Source of the DNA: Phlegmacium glaucopus
Taxonomy: Eukaryota > Basidiomycota > Agaricomycetes > Agaricales > Cortinariaceae
Direction of reading: 5' to 3'
DNA length: 64,000 nt
Assembly: GCA_015039465.1 (NCBI GenBank)
Contig: MU130154.1
Coordinates: 475,065 to 539,064 of the forward strand
Made by a program: the position numbers and the translations under genes. Positions 1 through 10,820 of this stretch are shown here, in pieces (position 1 is the stretch's first letter; every line of letters begins with the position of its first letter). The notes under the pieces are model-generated. The model made no database searches. It saw nothing but the letters and a program-made list of their open reading frames with translations, and was not told the origin of the DNA.

Positions 1-1405
1 CGCAAGTGATGATGTTACTTGGTGTTTAATAACTATACGGTGTTTCATTGTTGAGAAATCCCAGGTAACAGGATCATTGGCGGTGATGTATAAGTAAATC
101 TTCCCAATGAGGGGGATGAGAGAATCATATTCATCAGCCAAGTCTGCTATGTTGGGATTATTACCATATGCTCTGCCTCGAAAGATCCCCCCCATGGTAC
201 GAGATGCACCCTGTAACTCATGTCGGCTGAGGGGTGGGGGGCTATCCATACGAATGTCTAGTACATATATTATATCAATTTAATTACATACATTGAAGTA
301 AAATAAAATAAAATACCTTGATTAATGACAGTGGTCATGTCATCCATGGTAATGTCAGGGGTGGTTTCAGTGGCTATGGCTGCTACAGATGCGATGGTGG
401 CAGCTACGTCCGTACCAGCTGGTGCGGATGTGGCAGCTGGTACGGACGTCGTGGCTAGTACGGACGTGGCAGCTGGTACGGACGTCGTGGCTGGTACGGA
501 CGTGGCTGGTACGGACATGGCAGCTGGTACGGACGTGGCAGCTGGTGCGGACGTGGCAACTGGTACGGACGTGGCAGCTGGTACGGACATGGCAGCTGGT
601 GCGGACGTGGCAGCTGATACGGACGTGGTGGCTGGTACGGACGTGGTGGCTGCTACGGTCGTGGTTGCTGCTATGGGCACGGTTTTGCGAGGGGTAGGTC
701 GAGGGGTGGGACGGCTGTCAATGTCGATGTCGTTGCTGCTGCTGCTGCTGTCGTCATCGTTGTCGTTGTCGTGGCCACTGTTCCTGCTGGTGGACCTGCT
801 GGTGGACATGCGGCCGGTTTCGTCTTCACTGCCGGTGTCGTCACTGCCGGTGTCGTCCTCAGTGCTGGTGGCATCATTGCTGCTGCTGCTGGTATCTTCT
901 TGCAGATCCGAGCGGCATTGGTAACGGCTGTGCCTGGCAGTGGTGCCTGGCATGGGTGACGTGGCAGTGCGAGAACGGGGTGGTGGGGCAATTTTGTGCC
1001 CACTGCTCGCGAGCACGCGCTCGGTTTTCCTGTGTGATGTGTTAGATAGCCGTAAAATGTAGATACTTACTTACTTATATATTTTAGTGGCCTCCTTGGC
1101 CACTGCCTCTTCTCGTGCTTTGTCTGCGCTCGTTTTCCTGTCAAATTCGTTAGTACGAACCGAAGATATTGGGATGTTCATACGAACCTGATCCCTTTCT
1201 TTTTTTTCAGCCCCTTTGCCTTTTTCCCATCTCTCCCACCTTTGGTCTTCTGCCCCCCTTCGTCCTCACCCATCTCGATATCGCTTGCGTCTTTGAGGCG
1301 CTTACGTGTCTGTTCATCCGCATTCGATCTCTTGCGCTTCGAAGGGGCTGAACTACGTTGGAGGCCACTGCGATTGGTAGGGATGGTGGACCGGGTGGTG
1401 GGCAT
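1..1405 (-). CDS. Hypothetical protein with VPAATS hexapeptide repeats, C-terminus outside window
   Basis: I recognise no domain. A spliced model stays open through four exons: 1188-1405, 1075-1137, 317-1029 and 1-257. The introns are 50, 45 and 59 bp with GT/AG ends, and the start is MPTTRS at 1405. Exon 1 is basic (KRKRSNADEQTRKRLK, then a Lys-rich end), so it could be a nuclear localisation signal. Exon 3 has an acidic Ser/Asp tract and then about 14 hexapeptides of the VPAATS type, encoded by an 18-bp minisatellite at about 405-655. Exon 4 (FRGRAYGNNPNIADLADEYD) looks globular and runs off the left edge. The repeat region is also open in other frames, which is a by-product of the 18-bp period. 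The exon 4 style resembles dispersed hypothetical families of Agaricomycetes as I remember them; that is an impression and not a match. Confidence 0.55.
405..660. repeat. 18-bp GC-rich minisatellite inside a coding exon
   Basis: The unit is close to GCTGGTACGGACGTGGCA, with about 14 degenerate copies. Because 18 is a multiple of three, the reading frame of the surrounding exon survives changes in copy number. Variation is mainly single-base, and some units are shortened by a whole codon set. Confidence 0.85.
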
Positions 1406-1596
1406 TATGGAGGTGCGGTGTGAGGGGGCTGCGATGGGGCTGCGATGGTTTCGAGATGGGGGTGATGGCAGTCGATGGAGAGTGAGGCGTGTGACGAGGT
1501 AACGGGTGACCAGCTTCACATAAGTAGAAATAAAGAAATAATATTTTTAAAATAAATATGTACCTATATAGACTACAAGTTGCCTATGTATAAAGG

Positions 1597-1679
1597 TGCT
1601 GTTGGCGCAGATGGTTTATTGCACGAGTTATGTCATGTGATGTACCTGTTGGTCGCTGGTTCAATTCCTGTAGGTTGCA
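1597..1679 (+). repeat. tRNA-derived SINE-like sequence or tRNA pseudogene
   Basis: Both internal RNA polymerase III promoter boxes are present: an A box TGGCGCAGATGG (1603-1614) and a B box GGTTCAATTCC (1658-1668). The ends can pair as a poor acceptor stem (TGCTGTT with AGGTTGCA, with one mismatch and several G-U pairs). The T arm has a mismatch, so I do not think it is a working tRNA. An AT-rich tail follows. A dispersed SINE is the more likely reading. Confidence 0.5.
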
Positions 1680-1740
1680 TAATTATTTTATTAATCTAGT
1701 AAAGTCAGGTGATTGATTTCCTAACCTTGCTCTAACTCAA

Positions 1741-1974
1741 TTCTGCTCGGATTCCGATCAGAAATGGTCAGATTCTGCTCGGAAATTGGTCAGAAATAGA
1801 TCTGCTCAGAACTGATCAGAACTGGTCTTTCTGATCAGATCTGATCAGAATCTGGTCAGAAAAACCGGCTCTAACACTGCCATTTGGGCTGGAAAAAATT
1901 CTGACCGGATCTGATCAGATCTGACCAATTCTGATCAGATCTGCTCAGATCTGGTGGATCACAGCAAAGACCTC
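1741..1974. repeat. Array of TCTGATCAGA-type palindromic words
   Basis: About twenty degenerate 10-bp words built on TCTGATCAGA, TCTGGTCAGA or TCTGCTCAGA fill this stretch. Many are self-complementary. It adjoins the broken end of the dispersed gene fragment at 1975-2458, so it may be an insertion there. Weak inverted ends beginning GTGAT are visible near 1700 and 1974. Confidence 0.7.
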
Positions 1975-2458
1975 TGCCCTTCACCACCATCAACAACTGC
2001 AGTTGCCAGGGTTGGAAATATTTGAGCCCATAATCCTTCCACCACATTATCCATCTCAGCATTCATTCCAAATGGATCTTCATATGTTGCTGCCCACTGA
2101 ATGAGACTGGGTTTGAAAACTCATTGCCAGTGCTGACTATAGGCAGTGCCTCCAGATCCACGTGGAAAAGGGAGTGATGTGATGGTATACTTTTCTTTTT
2201 TGACGCGGCCATGACCAGTAGTGCATCCCAATGTCACAGGTGCCACTTCCATCTTGACTTTCACAGACGTCTTGAAATACAGTGAGTCATAGTTAATATT
2301 GAGCAGTCCATACTCTGACCTGACGTTTAGCATGAACTCCAACTTCCATAACTTTCTTTGTATCCCTCCCCACCTTAACAAGCTCAAGTAGCTCATCATT
2401 ATCAAACTCTCCACCTGTGTATTCAAGAGGATCACCATCATTGTCATGATGGGTTATC
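1975..2458 (-). pseudogene. 3' part of dispersed hypothetical gene, cut off by Copia insertion
   Basis: This continues, in the same direction and frame, the exon interrupted at 8450-8454. With one copy of TTATC kept, the codons read VITHHDNDGDPLEYTGG across the junction. Downstream conserved-looking blocks are KKEKYTITSLPFPRGSGG and FKPSLIQWAATYEDPF. An in-frame TGA between YSQHWQ and VFKPS stands where Arg would fit, and the region 2280-2370 is out of frame. The sequence stops at the word array near 1974. I recognise it only as a dispersed Agaricomycete hypothetical family and know no function for it. Confidence 0.6.
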
Positions 2459-2522
2459 TGTTGGATTCAAACCGTTATAACATAGCACCAGTATTAGGTA
2501 ATCCTACTTTATCTCTATGTAT
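2459..2522 (+). repeat. Copia left LTR remnant (first 64 bp)
   Basis: It is identical by eye to the first 64 bp of the LTR at 8284. It is interrupted at 2522 by sequence leading into the 1.64-kb TIR element. Confidence 0.85.
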
Positions 2523-2529
2523 CCGAGGT

Positions 2530-4170
2530 CTTTACACTCCCCCACGTCTTCCTGGAGGAATCCTGGTGGATTCCTACCTATTCCTCCTGGAATCCTGGAG
2601 GAATCCTACCATTCCTGGTAGGAATACCAGGATTCCAGGAGGAATTTCCCACCAGCCAATTTCCCCTGAAATTGACATTCCTGGCTCTTCCCAGTCCAGG
2701 AGGATTCCAGGTGGATTCCTGGTACACAATGAAATTGATACCAGGATTCCCGGAATTCCTTAGGAATCCCCAACACAGAATCCACCCGGAATCCACCCGG
2801 AATCCTGGGAATTCCACAACTCTTACTTTTAAATATTATTCAAAATTAAAATAATCATATATAAGTCAATAGTAATTTAAATATACAGAAGTCAACTGTA
2901 ATTCATATATAAATGGTGGCAATACCTTGCCGCCATTCGAATTTTGAATTTTGTTCAGGCCGCGAGGTATGGTCATGTGACCACATGTGACCGCATGTGA
3001 CACATCTAAACAGCACTTCATTTACAACCACAACCGTCACTACAACCATCACCCATCCATCCGTCACCACAACCACTATCACCGTCACCGACCCTCAACT
3101 ACAACAAGGACCAACGACAACGAGGACGACTAACGACAACGAGGACGACTAACGACAATGACGAGGACCCAACGACCCACAACAATGGACAACAACAACA
3201 ACAACAACGGCGACGATGACGGTTACCCCCCTAACCAGGGGGGTTTTTGTTTTTTTTTTAAATTTTTATTATATTTCTATTTCAATTTACTAACAAAACT
3301 AGCAGCGTACGACAACGACAACGACAACGACCATCCCACTACCACCATCCTCTACCTCAACAGACCACCACCACCACCACCACCACCTTTTCACCCCCCC
3401 TTCACCGGGGGGGTTTGTGTTATCTCTACAGACGACAGCGACGATGGTTACCCCCCCTGTATGGGGGGGGTTCATTTCTATGGATGATGATGAACGACGG
3501 CTACCCCCCCCCCTGTAGAGGAGGGGTTATTTTATTTCAACGGACGACGTCGACGACGACTACACGGCTACCCCCCCCTCTACAGGGGGGTTATTTATTT
3601 CAATGGATGACGTCAACGTCAACGAACGACAACACATACAAATAATGACACACCCGAACGACGACGACACGTGCAAACAACAATATGCGAACAACAACGA
3701 TGAACCCCCCTCCTGGGGGGTTTTTTCATATGTTTGATAGACTCGACAACCCACACGACGACGACCCCCCCTCACAGGGGGTTTATTTTTATCTATTACA
3801 CTACCACAGCCCTCACACGACGATGATGACCCCCTCACTGGGGGTTTATTTAAATTTTAATATACTATAATTATTAATAAGTAAATAACATGTCATTAAT
3901 TACTTATTAATGTGAATTTGTATTTATATAATTTTCAATGTATATCTTACAATCAAAAAATTGCCAAGATTAAGGAAAAATTAAATGAAACAAAATATGT
4001 CAATGACTTAACTGATTTCACAGGAATCCACCGGGAATCCACCAGGAATTTACTAGGAATCCACCAGGAATATTCCCATTTACCAGAAATTCCAGGATTC
4101 CTCCAGGATTCCTCCAGGATTCCGGGCAGTCCGGGCGGATTCCTGGAGGAAGACGTGGGGGAGTGTAAAG
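2530..4170. mobile_element. 1.64-kb TIR element with palindromic-word arrays and hairpin array
   Basis: Perfect 24-bp inverted ends are seen at 2530-2553 and 4147-4170, starting CTTTACACTCCCCCACGTCT. Inside each end is an array of GGAATCC/GGATTCC words in both orientations (2547-2822 and 4018-4150). An AT-rich belt follows on each side. In the centre are a CATGTGACC word cluster (2970-3002), CAAC/GACGAC simple sequence and eight G/C hairpins (3226-3844). No transposase-like ORF is seen, so it is non-autonomous. TA lies three bases inside each end, so a TIR starting CACTCCCCC with a TA duplication is possible. The flanks differ (Copia LTR on the left, Gypsy pol on the right), which implies a deletion beside the element. 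Confidence 0.75.
3226..3844 (+). repeat. Array of eight C-run/G-run hairpins followed by T-rich tracts
   Basis: Hairpins with stems of 5-8 G:C pairs and loops of about 4-7 nt lie at 3226-3243, 3393-3413, 3451-3470, 3504-3526, 3571-3590, 3705-3720, 3765-3781 and 3830-3844. Each is followed by a T- or AT-rich tract and separated from the next by GACGACGA/CAACGAC sequence. Their form imitates intrinsic terminators, but nothing here shows that they act as such in a fungus. Confidence 0.8.
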
Positions 4171-6220
4171 TTCAGCCTCTCGATATGAAGACAAAAATGG
4201 CAACCCAGAGACAATGCCTGGCAATCCAGGGATACGCAGATTTGTTTGGGAACATGCCAATGATGTCCATCGCATTATGCATCGTCTCGGATGCTCTGGA
4301 GTCACATTTTCCGCTGCTAAGACCCAACTCACTCAACCTGAAGTCATTATTCTTGGACAGAAGTGCACTCAAGAAGGTCGATTACCAGAAGAAGCCAAGA
4401 TTAAGAAGATCCTGGACTGGCCTGTTCTGAAGACACCTACTGAAGTCCAAGGATTTTTGGGTTTATGTGGCACTGTACGAATTTGGATCAAAGGATATTC
4501 AAGTCTTATCTGACCCCTTACTGAATTATACCGCAAAGATGTTGAGTTTATTTGGGATGATAGACAACAAGAAGCCTTTGATACACTCAAGACCCTCATC
4601 ACCAACGCTCCTGCCCTTCGAAGCATTGATTACACCTCCAATTTACCTGTCATTCTAGCAGTCGATACCTCCTACATTGCTATTGGCTTCATTCTCCTCC
4701 AAATTGATGAAGAAGGTTGACGACGACCAGCCCGTTATGGATCAATTCCAATCAGTGAAAGAGAGTCTCGCTACAGCCAACCCAAGCTAGAGTTATTTGG
4801 CTTATTCAAAGCTCTTCGACATTATCGTCTCTACCTTATTGGAATCAAGAACCTTCATGTTGAAGTCGATGCTAAATACATCAAAGGAATGCTCAATGAA
4901 CCCGATCTCCAGCCCAATGCCTCCATGAACCGATGGATCCAAGGCATTCTCTTATTCGATTTAAAACTTGTTCATGTTAAAGCAGAAAATCATAAAGGCC
5001 CTGATGCGCTGTCTCGACGGATCTCTACCACAGAAGAGCTTCAAGAAGAACAAGAATCAGACAACTGGTTGGACAATATTGCCCTTTTATCCTTTTCCAT
5101 TCAACACCCCACCTCTCAGTATTTACGCCCTCGTATTCCCTTTAATTATTTTCTTTCCACATTTCCTACATCTATTCCAAAGCAAGATCAGATTCTCCAT
5201 CAAATATTCCAATTCCTTCACAATCACAAAGTCCCTGAATTCCCTTCACCCCAAGCTGGCCTACGATTCCTCAGACAAACCACAGATTATTACCTCAAGG
5301 ACGGAGAGATGTTTCAAAGACGAACTGGACAGACTCCATTCTTAGTCATCTTAGACCCTCAGAAATGACTGCAATTACTCACCCAAGCCCATGAAGAACT
5401 TGGACATCGAGGAGCTTATGGAGTATTTGGCGCATTACGACTTCGTTTCTTCTGGCCTCATTTATTTGTGGACGTCAAGCATCATGTCAGCAGCTGTCAC
5501 CTCTGTCAACTTCGCAGTACCAAGAAGATTGAAGTTCCCATTACCATATCTTCCCCCTCTACGATATTCACCAAGATCTATGTCGATGTCATGTACATGC
5601 CAAAAGCAGGAAAGTACCGATACATTGTCCTTGCAAGAGATGACCTATCATGAGCCCCTGAAGGATGCGCACTCCGATCACTCAAAGCAAGAGAAATGGC
5701 TAATTTCTTCTGGGAAGAAGTCATCTGTAAATACAGAGCTATTGGAGAAGTAGTCACCGACAATGGTCCTGAAGTTTCAGCTGCATTCACCAACCTCCTG
5801 GAACAATACGGAATTCCTCATATTCGCATTTCCCCCTATAATTCCAAAGCCAATGGAGTAGTCGAACGAGGACATATCGACATTCGAGAATCACTAGTCA
5901 AAGCCTGTGGCAATCAAATCCAAGACTGGCCTACTCTCCTTCATCATGCTCTATTCGCTGATAAATGCATCACTCGACGATCAACTGGAAGATCCCCATT
6001 CTACTTGTTATATGGAGTCGAACCCGTTCTCCCATTTGACTTGACCGAAGCTACATTCATGGTTGAAGGATTTTGAAAAGGAATGACCTCTGAAGAACTC
6101 CTAGCATTGTGCATTTGTCAATTAGTCAAGTGAGATTCAGATTTGGAGCAAGCTGCTGCAGTACTTCATCAATCCCGACTTCGTTCCAAAGAGGAATTTG
6201 AGCGACGATATGCAAGGCGC
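4171..6220 (+). pseudogene. Gypsy (Ty3-type) pol fragment: RT end, RNase H, integrase
   Basis: A single frame runs from about 4190 to 6220 with no frameshift. It covers the end of reverse transcriptase (NPGIRRFVWEHANDVHRIMH), the RT/RNase H connection (KILDWPVLKTPTEVQGFLGL), RNase H (VILAVDTSYIAIGFILLQ and YSQPKLELFGLFKALRHYR), then the integrase with its H-H-C-C zinc finger (HEELGHRG with KHHVSSCHLCQ) and core (DNGPEVSA, GVVERGH). Six in-frame stops break it, at 4511, 4718, 5366, 5651, 6074 and 6131. All are TGA at places where the family normally has Arg. Gag, protease and the RT active site are missing. The pol C-terminus after FERRYARR runs into repeat R1. Confidence 0.88.
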
Positions 6221-7572
6221 TATCGCACACCAATACTGATTGGTAGCATGAGAACAAAGCTTAAAAGTTGCCATCATGAAAATAAGCGGACTTTGAATTC
6301 ACTTACCTATTTTGGAAGTGGCCCTGAATCGCGTTCCTGGTCGACAAATTGTTTGTTCAACAATAACATCCTCATCGCTCATCATATCCTCAATGTCTTC
6401 CACTATGTTGTCTATCATTTACACTATCGACATGCTCCTTAACATCTACCATCTGTTTGTCCCTTGGCTAGTGATACAACAAAGCGATCAATCTACTATT
6501 CGCATCGGTCATCGACTCGCGTTTGATCGTATCTTTGGTCCATCATTTCAAGAATGGCCCGTTTATGGACGCATCAGCCACATCTCCCATTATGTAAAAG
6601 GCTTTGTCATTGTTGTTGTGGCTATGGACCCACAAGTCTTCCCCTCAGCCATCTATCTTGCCATCCCTCACTCTTGGATCTCACTCAGTCCCCTATCCTC
6701 AATTATCTACCTTTTATCTTATCATTCACTGCCAAAACCATCATTCACACGGTACATGAAGCCTTCCCACCCTCTTTATGACAATTTAGAAAGTCCAGGA
6801 GGATCACAACTAAGCAGGAATTGCAGATGAATCAGCAGCAGAGGATTATTCTTGCAGTGTGTCAAGTGTTATCAAGGCTGCGCAACATGGGATCATAGGC
6901 AAGTAGTGTTTTCTCGGGAACAAGGCTGTGCCTTTCAAGTGTTGACTCAGGACCTTTCACATTTTTGACATGACCACACGCCTATGGAGTTGATATATTT
7001 TTGCTATTGGACTATGTACACTGCCTTCTCTTCTTTTCTCTCGCACTTTGACACTTTACAGATTTTGTTATTGTTCCTTCTTCTTTTCCATTGTTCTTTT
7101 CTTCTCGCAGCTGTCCTCTCTTTATCTTTCTTCCTTTGACAGCACATACTTCTTTCCTTTTATTGTTCTACATAGCCTCATCCTTAGGGTATAAATACTG
7201 CTCTTTTGTACCAGGATAGGTAGTTAATCTCAATTCATTCTTACCCCCCACTTTCATCATCTCAGTGGAATTCCAGTGAATTCCTTCCTTAAGTTCACTT
7301 TTTCAGTCTCTTACTGTCACTGTCCTCTACTGTCAACTGCTATAGTCTTACTGAAGACTCTTTCTTACCCATCCTCATCCTCGTCTTCTACCTCATTCAT
7401 CTTCCAAGACCTTCATCCTCATCCTCCTCACCTCTACTCTTGCTCCCTATCTCTGTGTGTTACAAGTCAAGGTTACACTTTCCCTAAATGAACAACAGGG
7501 AGTCTCTTGACCTAAAGACTGGTCCACTGCTCTCTGGTTGGTGTTATATAACAACACAAACAATGATTTATA
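6221..7572 (+). repeat. Dispersed repeat R1, copy 1 (LTR-like, 1.35 kb)
   Basis: It starts TATCGCACACCAATACTG directly after Gypsy pol and ends TGATTTATA directly before Copia pol. A TATA-like GGGTATAAATACTG lies at about 7187-7200, as in an LTR promoter. Two more copies lie inverted at 8858-10170 and 12201-13602 with the same ends. The long ORF at 6312-6830 has hydrophobic low-complexity composition and is probably not a gene. I take R1 as the LTR of the Gypsy element, or LTR plus 3' internal sequence. Confidence 0.7.
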
Positions 7573-8277
7573 CCATCAACAGAAGAGGGGAAGGAAATCA
7601 TGCGGAATGTTCCCTATTGTGAAGCAATCGGTGCATTAAACTGGGTGGCTATTGGATCGCAACCTGATATTGCATTCATTGTTAGTCAGCTAGCGCAATT
7701 CATGGAGAATCCAGGAAAAACCCACTGGGAGGCTGTGAAAAGAGTCTTGAGGTACTTGAAAGGGACAAAAGACTTGAAGTTGACCTATGGAAAGAGCGGA
7801 GAGCAGGGTTTACAAGCCTTTGTTGATGCAGATGGATCAACACAAGAACATCAACGAGCGATTTCAGGGTTCGCCGTGATAATTGATGGGGGAGCTGTAA
7901 GTTGGACGCCCAAGAAACAAGAACTAGTAATGTTGTCAACAATGGAAGTGGAGTATGTGGCTGCTACCCACGCAGCCAAAGAACTTCTTTGGCTTCGGCG
8001 CTTAATCGGCGATATTTTTTGGCCACTACATCACCCCATATTACTGCATTGTGACAATCAATTGGCGATTGCACTCACACATTTGGAAGGACAATTCCAC
8101 ACCCATACTAAACATATCAACATTTGATGGCATTTTATCAAATTCTGTGTCGAAAACGGGACCATCAATATTTCTTATTGTCCAACAGAAGACATGACAG
8201 CGGATATTTTAACTAAACCCCTATCACTTCAAAAGGTGAAGAAATTCACCATATCTTTAGGTTTATTATCGGTTTGA
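7573..8277 (+). pseudogene. Copia pol 3' fragment: RT end and RNase H
   Basis: The frame reads YCEAIGALNWVAIGSQPDIAF (end of Copia reverse transcriptase) and AVKRVLRYLKGTKDLKLTYG, then the RNase H region (AFVDADGS, ISGFAVIIDGGAVSWTPKKQ, STMEVEYVAATHAAKELLWL), and closes with MTADILTKPLSLQKVKKF. One internal TGA at 8125-8127 stands where the family has Arg (TKHIN-I-stop-WHFI). The frame then continues unbroken to the terminal TGA at 8275-8277. The upstream part of pol is gone. Confidence 0.88.
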
Positions 8278-8283
8278 GGGGGG

Positions 8284-8449
8284 TGTTGGATTCAAACCGT
8301 TATAACATAGCACCAGTATTAGGTAATCCTACTTTATCTCTATGTATCCCAGTGTTACCGTATTTCATCTTCTGTATTTGTATGTGTAGTTTCACTTTTG
8401 TCTCATATTAATCAGCTTTCTCCCTGTCTTCCCATCATTGCTGCTCACA
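8284..8449 (+). repeat. Copia right LTR, 166 bp
   Basis: It starts TGTTGGATTC after a G-rich polypurine tract and ends GCTGCTCACA. The target duplication TTATC follows immediately (8450-8454) and matches 2454-2458 at the left end. Confidence 0.85.
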
Positions 8450-8454
8450 TTATC

Positions 8455-10820
8455 ACTTGTGCCTGATGAGCTAAAGAGAATTAACCATTACTTGTAAGTT
8501 AATTCACTTGATAGTAATACTATGTGGCTTACCAGCAACTGTATTAGCATGATCTTTTCCAAGCTTTTGCTTCCATCCGGGCAAAAGTCCTGATAGCTCA
8601 CCATGTTTAGCACACTTATCAATAATTTTACTGCAAATAACCGCTAACATCAGAGTGACTCTGTATAAAGGTACAAACTTACGCAGGCTGTTTTGTTGAT
8701 GGTTCCTTATGCTTCAGTTTTGGTGGCAGTATGTCTGTCCCATGGACAGGAGCTGTATTTCAAATTTCATTGATCGCTTTTTGAAAGTCACCCTGCTGGG
8801 TTTTCTGCCAGATACAAGCAATAAATCATTCAAAAAAAAGAAAAGAAGTTAAATCACTATAAATCATTGTTTGTGTTGTATATAAACACTAACCAGAGAG
8901 CAGTGGACCAGTCTTTAGGTCAAGAGACTCCCTGTTATTCATTTAGGGAAGGCTTAGCCTTAGACTTGTAACACACAGAGGTAGGGGGAAAGAATGGAGA
9001 AGAGAAGGATGAGGATGAATGAGAAAGAGTCTTCAGTAAGACTATAGCAATTGACAGTAGAGGACAGTAACAGATAAAAGGTTGAAAAAGTGAACTTGAG
9101 GGAGGAACTCACTGGAATTCCACTGAGAAGATGACTGTTGGGGAGTAAGAATGAATTGAGGTGAACTACCTATCCTGGTACAAAAGAGCAGTATTTATAC
9201 CCTAAGGATGAGGCTATGTAGAACAATAAAAAGAAAGAAGTATGTGCTGTCAAAGGAAGAAAGATAAAGAGAGGACAGCTGTGAGAAAAAAAGAACAATG
9301 GAAAAGAAGAAGGAACAATAAAAAAAATCTGTAAAGTGTCAAAGTGTGAGAGAAAAGAAAAGAAGGCAGTGTACATAGTCCAATGGCAAAAATATATCAA
9401 CTCCATAGGCGTGTGGTCATGTCAAAAATGTGAAAGGTCCTGAGTCAACACTTGAAAGGCACAGCCTTGTTCCTGAGAAAATACTACTTGCCCATGATCC
9501 CATGTCACGCAGCCTTGATAACACTTGACACACTGCGAGAATAATCCTCTGCTGCTGATTCATCTGCAATTCCTGCTTAGTCATGATCCTCCTGGACTTC
9601 CTAAGTTGTCATAAAGAGGGTGGGAAGGCTTCATGTACCGTGTGAATGATGGTTTTGGCAGTGAATGATAAGATAAAAGGTAGATAATTGAGGATAGGGG
9701 ACTGAGTGTGATCCAAGAGCGAGGGATGGCAAGATAGATGGCTGAAGCAAAAACTTGTGGGTCCATAGCCACAACAACAATGACAAAGCCTCTGACATAA
9801 TGGGAGATGTGGCTGATGCGTCCATAAAGGGGCCGTTCTTGAAATGATGGATCAAAGATACAATCAAATGCGAGTCGATGACCAATGCAAATAGTAGATT
9901 GATCACTTTGCTGGATCGCTAGCCAAGGAACAAGTGGATGGTAGATGCTTAGGAGCATGTCAATAGTGTAAACGATGGAGAGCATGGTGACAGACATTGA
10001 GGATATGATGAGCAATGAGGATGATAATGTTGAATGAATGATTTTATTGACCAGGAACGTGATTCAGGGCTGCTTCCAAAATAGGTAAGTGAATTCAAAG
10101 TCCACTTATTTTCATGATGGCAACTTTTAAGCTTTCTTCTCATGCTACCAATCAGTATTGGTGTGCGATATCACAAACCTTTGCAGCTTTTTTGTTCTTG
10201 ATATGATCAATCTCAGTGCGATGTGAGTCAAACTCATCTGAGTCATCAATGTCTGACTCAGACTTGTGGCTCATTATATAATCAGCATCTTGCTCTTGAT
10301 CACCATCAGATTCGAGTTCATCCAAAAATCCTCCAAGACCAAGACCAGCATCACTCATACTAGACTCTGTGTCAACAACAGAATCTTCAGGTATGTTGAC
10401 TATACCATCTGATGTCTCATCATGATCATCACAATCAGGAGCCAGCAATGTGTCATTGGTATGATCTATAAAGTTATCAACATGTTTCTTGCCCAGGTTT
10501 GATGCTGCAACAATCTTCGGATTAACTGTAAAGTCATTGACAACACCTTTCTTTCCAAGGTTGGATGCAACAATCTTTGGATGAACCCCCTGTCCAAAGT
10601 ATACCACATTATGTGAGTGAAAAAAAAATATCAGAATTTTGGCTAATGCAGTCACCGATTGCAGATCAGGACATGTCACAAACTTCTGATGAGCTTTATC
10701 TTACTTGCAAAGTCAATCTTCATAGTTTGCTACTTGTGTCTTTTTCTCAGCATTTGTAATTGCCATTAACTCAGAGGCTTGGGCAGCAGCTGTAGCCACT
10801 TCTGCCTTATCTCATTTAAC
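8455..10820 (-). pseudogene. 5' part of dispersed hypothetical gene, interrupted by R1 and Copia
   Basis: Exons are recognisable on the minus strand: an N-terminal part near 10800-10680 (AAAQASELMAITNAEKK), 10590-10190 (acidic, with SNLGKK repeated twice and ESDIDDSDEFDSHR), 8820-8700 (TQQGDFQKAINEI and NTAPVHGTDILPPK), 8640-8540 (KHGELSGLLPGWKQKLGK) and the first codons of the exon split by Copia. R1 copy 2 sits in the intron after KNKKAAK. Stops in the exons are TGA at two Arg-like places and one TAA. The product is unknown. The acidic and basic blocks suggest a nuclear or nucleic-acid-related protein, which is a guess. Confidence 0.6.
8858..10170 (-). repeat. Dispersed repeat R1, copy 2, with GTGA target duplication
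   Basis: It has the same ends as copy 1, on the minus strand. On the plus strand it is flanked by TCAC at 8854-8857 and 10171-10174. Joining the flanks restores a short intron (gtttgtga followed by tttaacttc) of the minus-strand gene, so this is a true insertion. Confidence 0.8.

Larger units (their letters stand above)
2459..8449 (+). mobile_element. Copia LTR retrotransposon, 5' part lost, with nested insertions
   Basis: The outer ends are defined by LTR starts TGTTGGATTCAAACC at 2459 and 8284 and by an LTR end CTCACA at 8449. The 5-bp duplication TTATC flanks the whole block (2454-2458 and 8450-8454) and splits an exon of a minus-strand gene. The left LTR is broken after about 64 bp, where it meets the palindromic-word element. 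Only the last part of pol remains (7573-8277). A purine tract (GAGGGGGG) precedes the right LTR as expected. Gag, protease, integrase and most of the reverse transcriptase are missing. Confidence 0.85.

Noticed and set aside
325..924. Plus-strand 199-codon ORF
   Set aside because: It is the antisense of the minisatellite exon. An 18-bp period leaves several frames open, and no splice or start context supports it.
3226..3844. Bacterial or phage insertion because of terminator-like hairpins
   Set aside because: The flanks and arms are fungal repeat sequence; no bacterial genes are seen.
4190..6220. TGA stop reassigned to Arg, or programmed readthrough, in Gypsy pol
   Set aside because: Host genes in the window end normally at TGA and use CGA for Arg, so CpG decay of a dead copy is simpler.
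6312..6830. Hydrophobic 172-codon ORF inside R1 as a membrane protein gene
   Set aside because: It recurs only as part of R1 (an LTR-like repeat), has low-complexity hydrophobic composition, and no neighbouring gene signal supports it.
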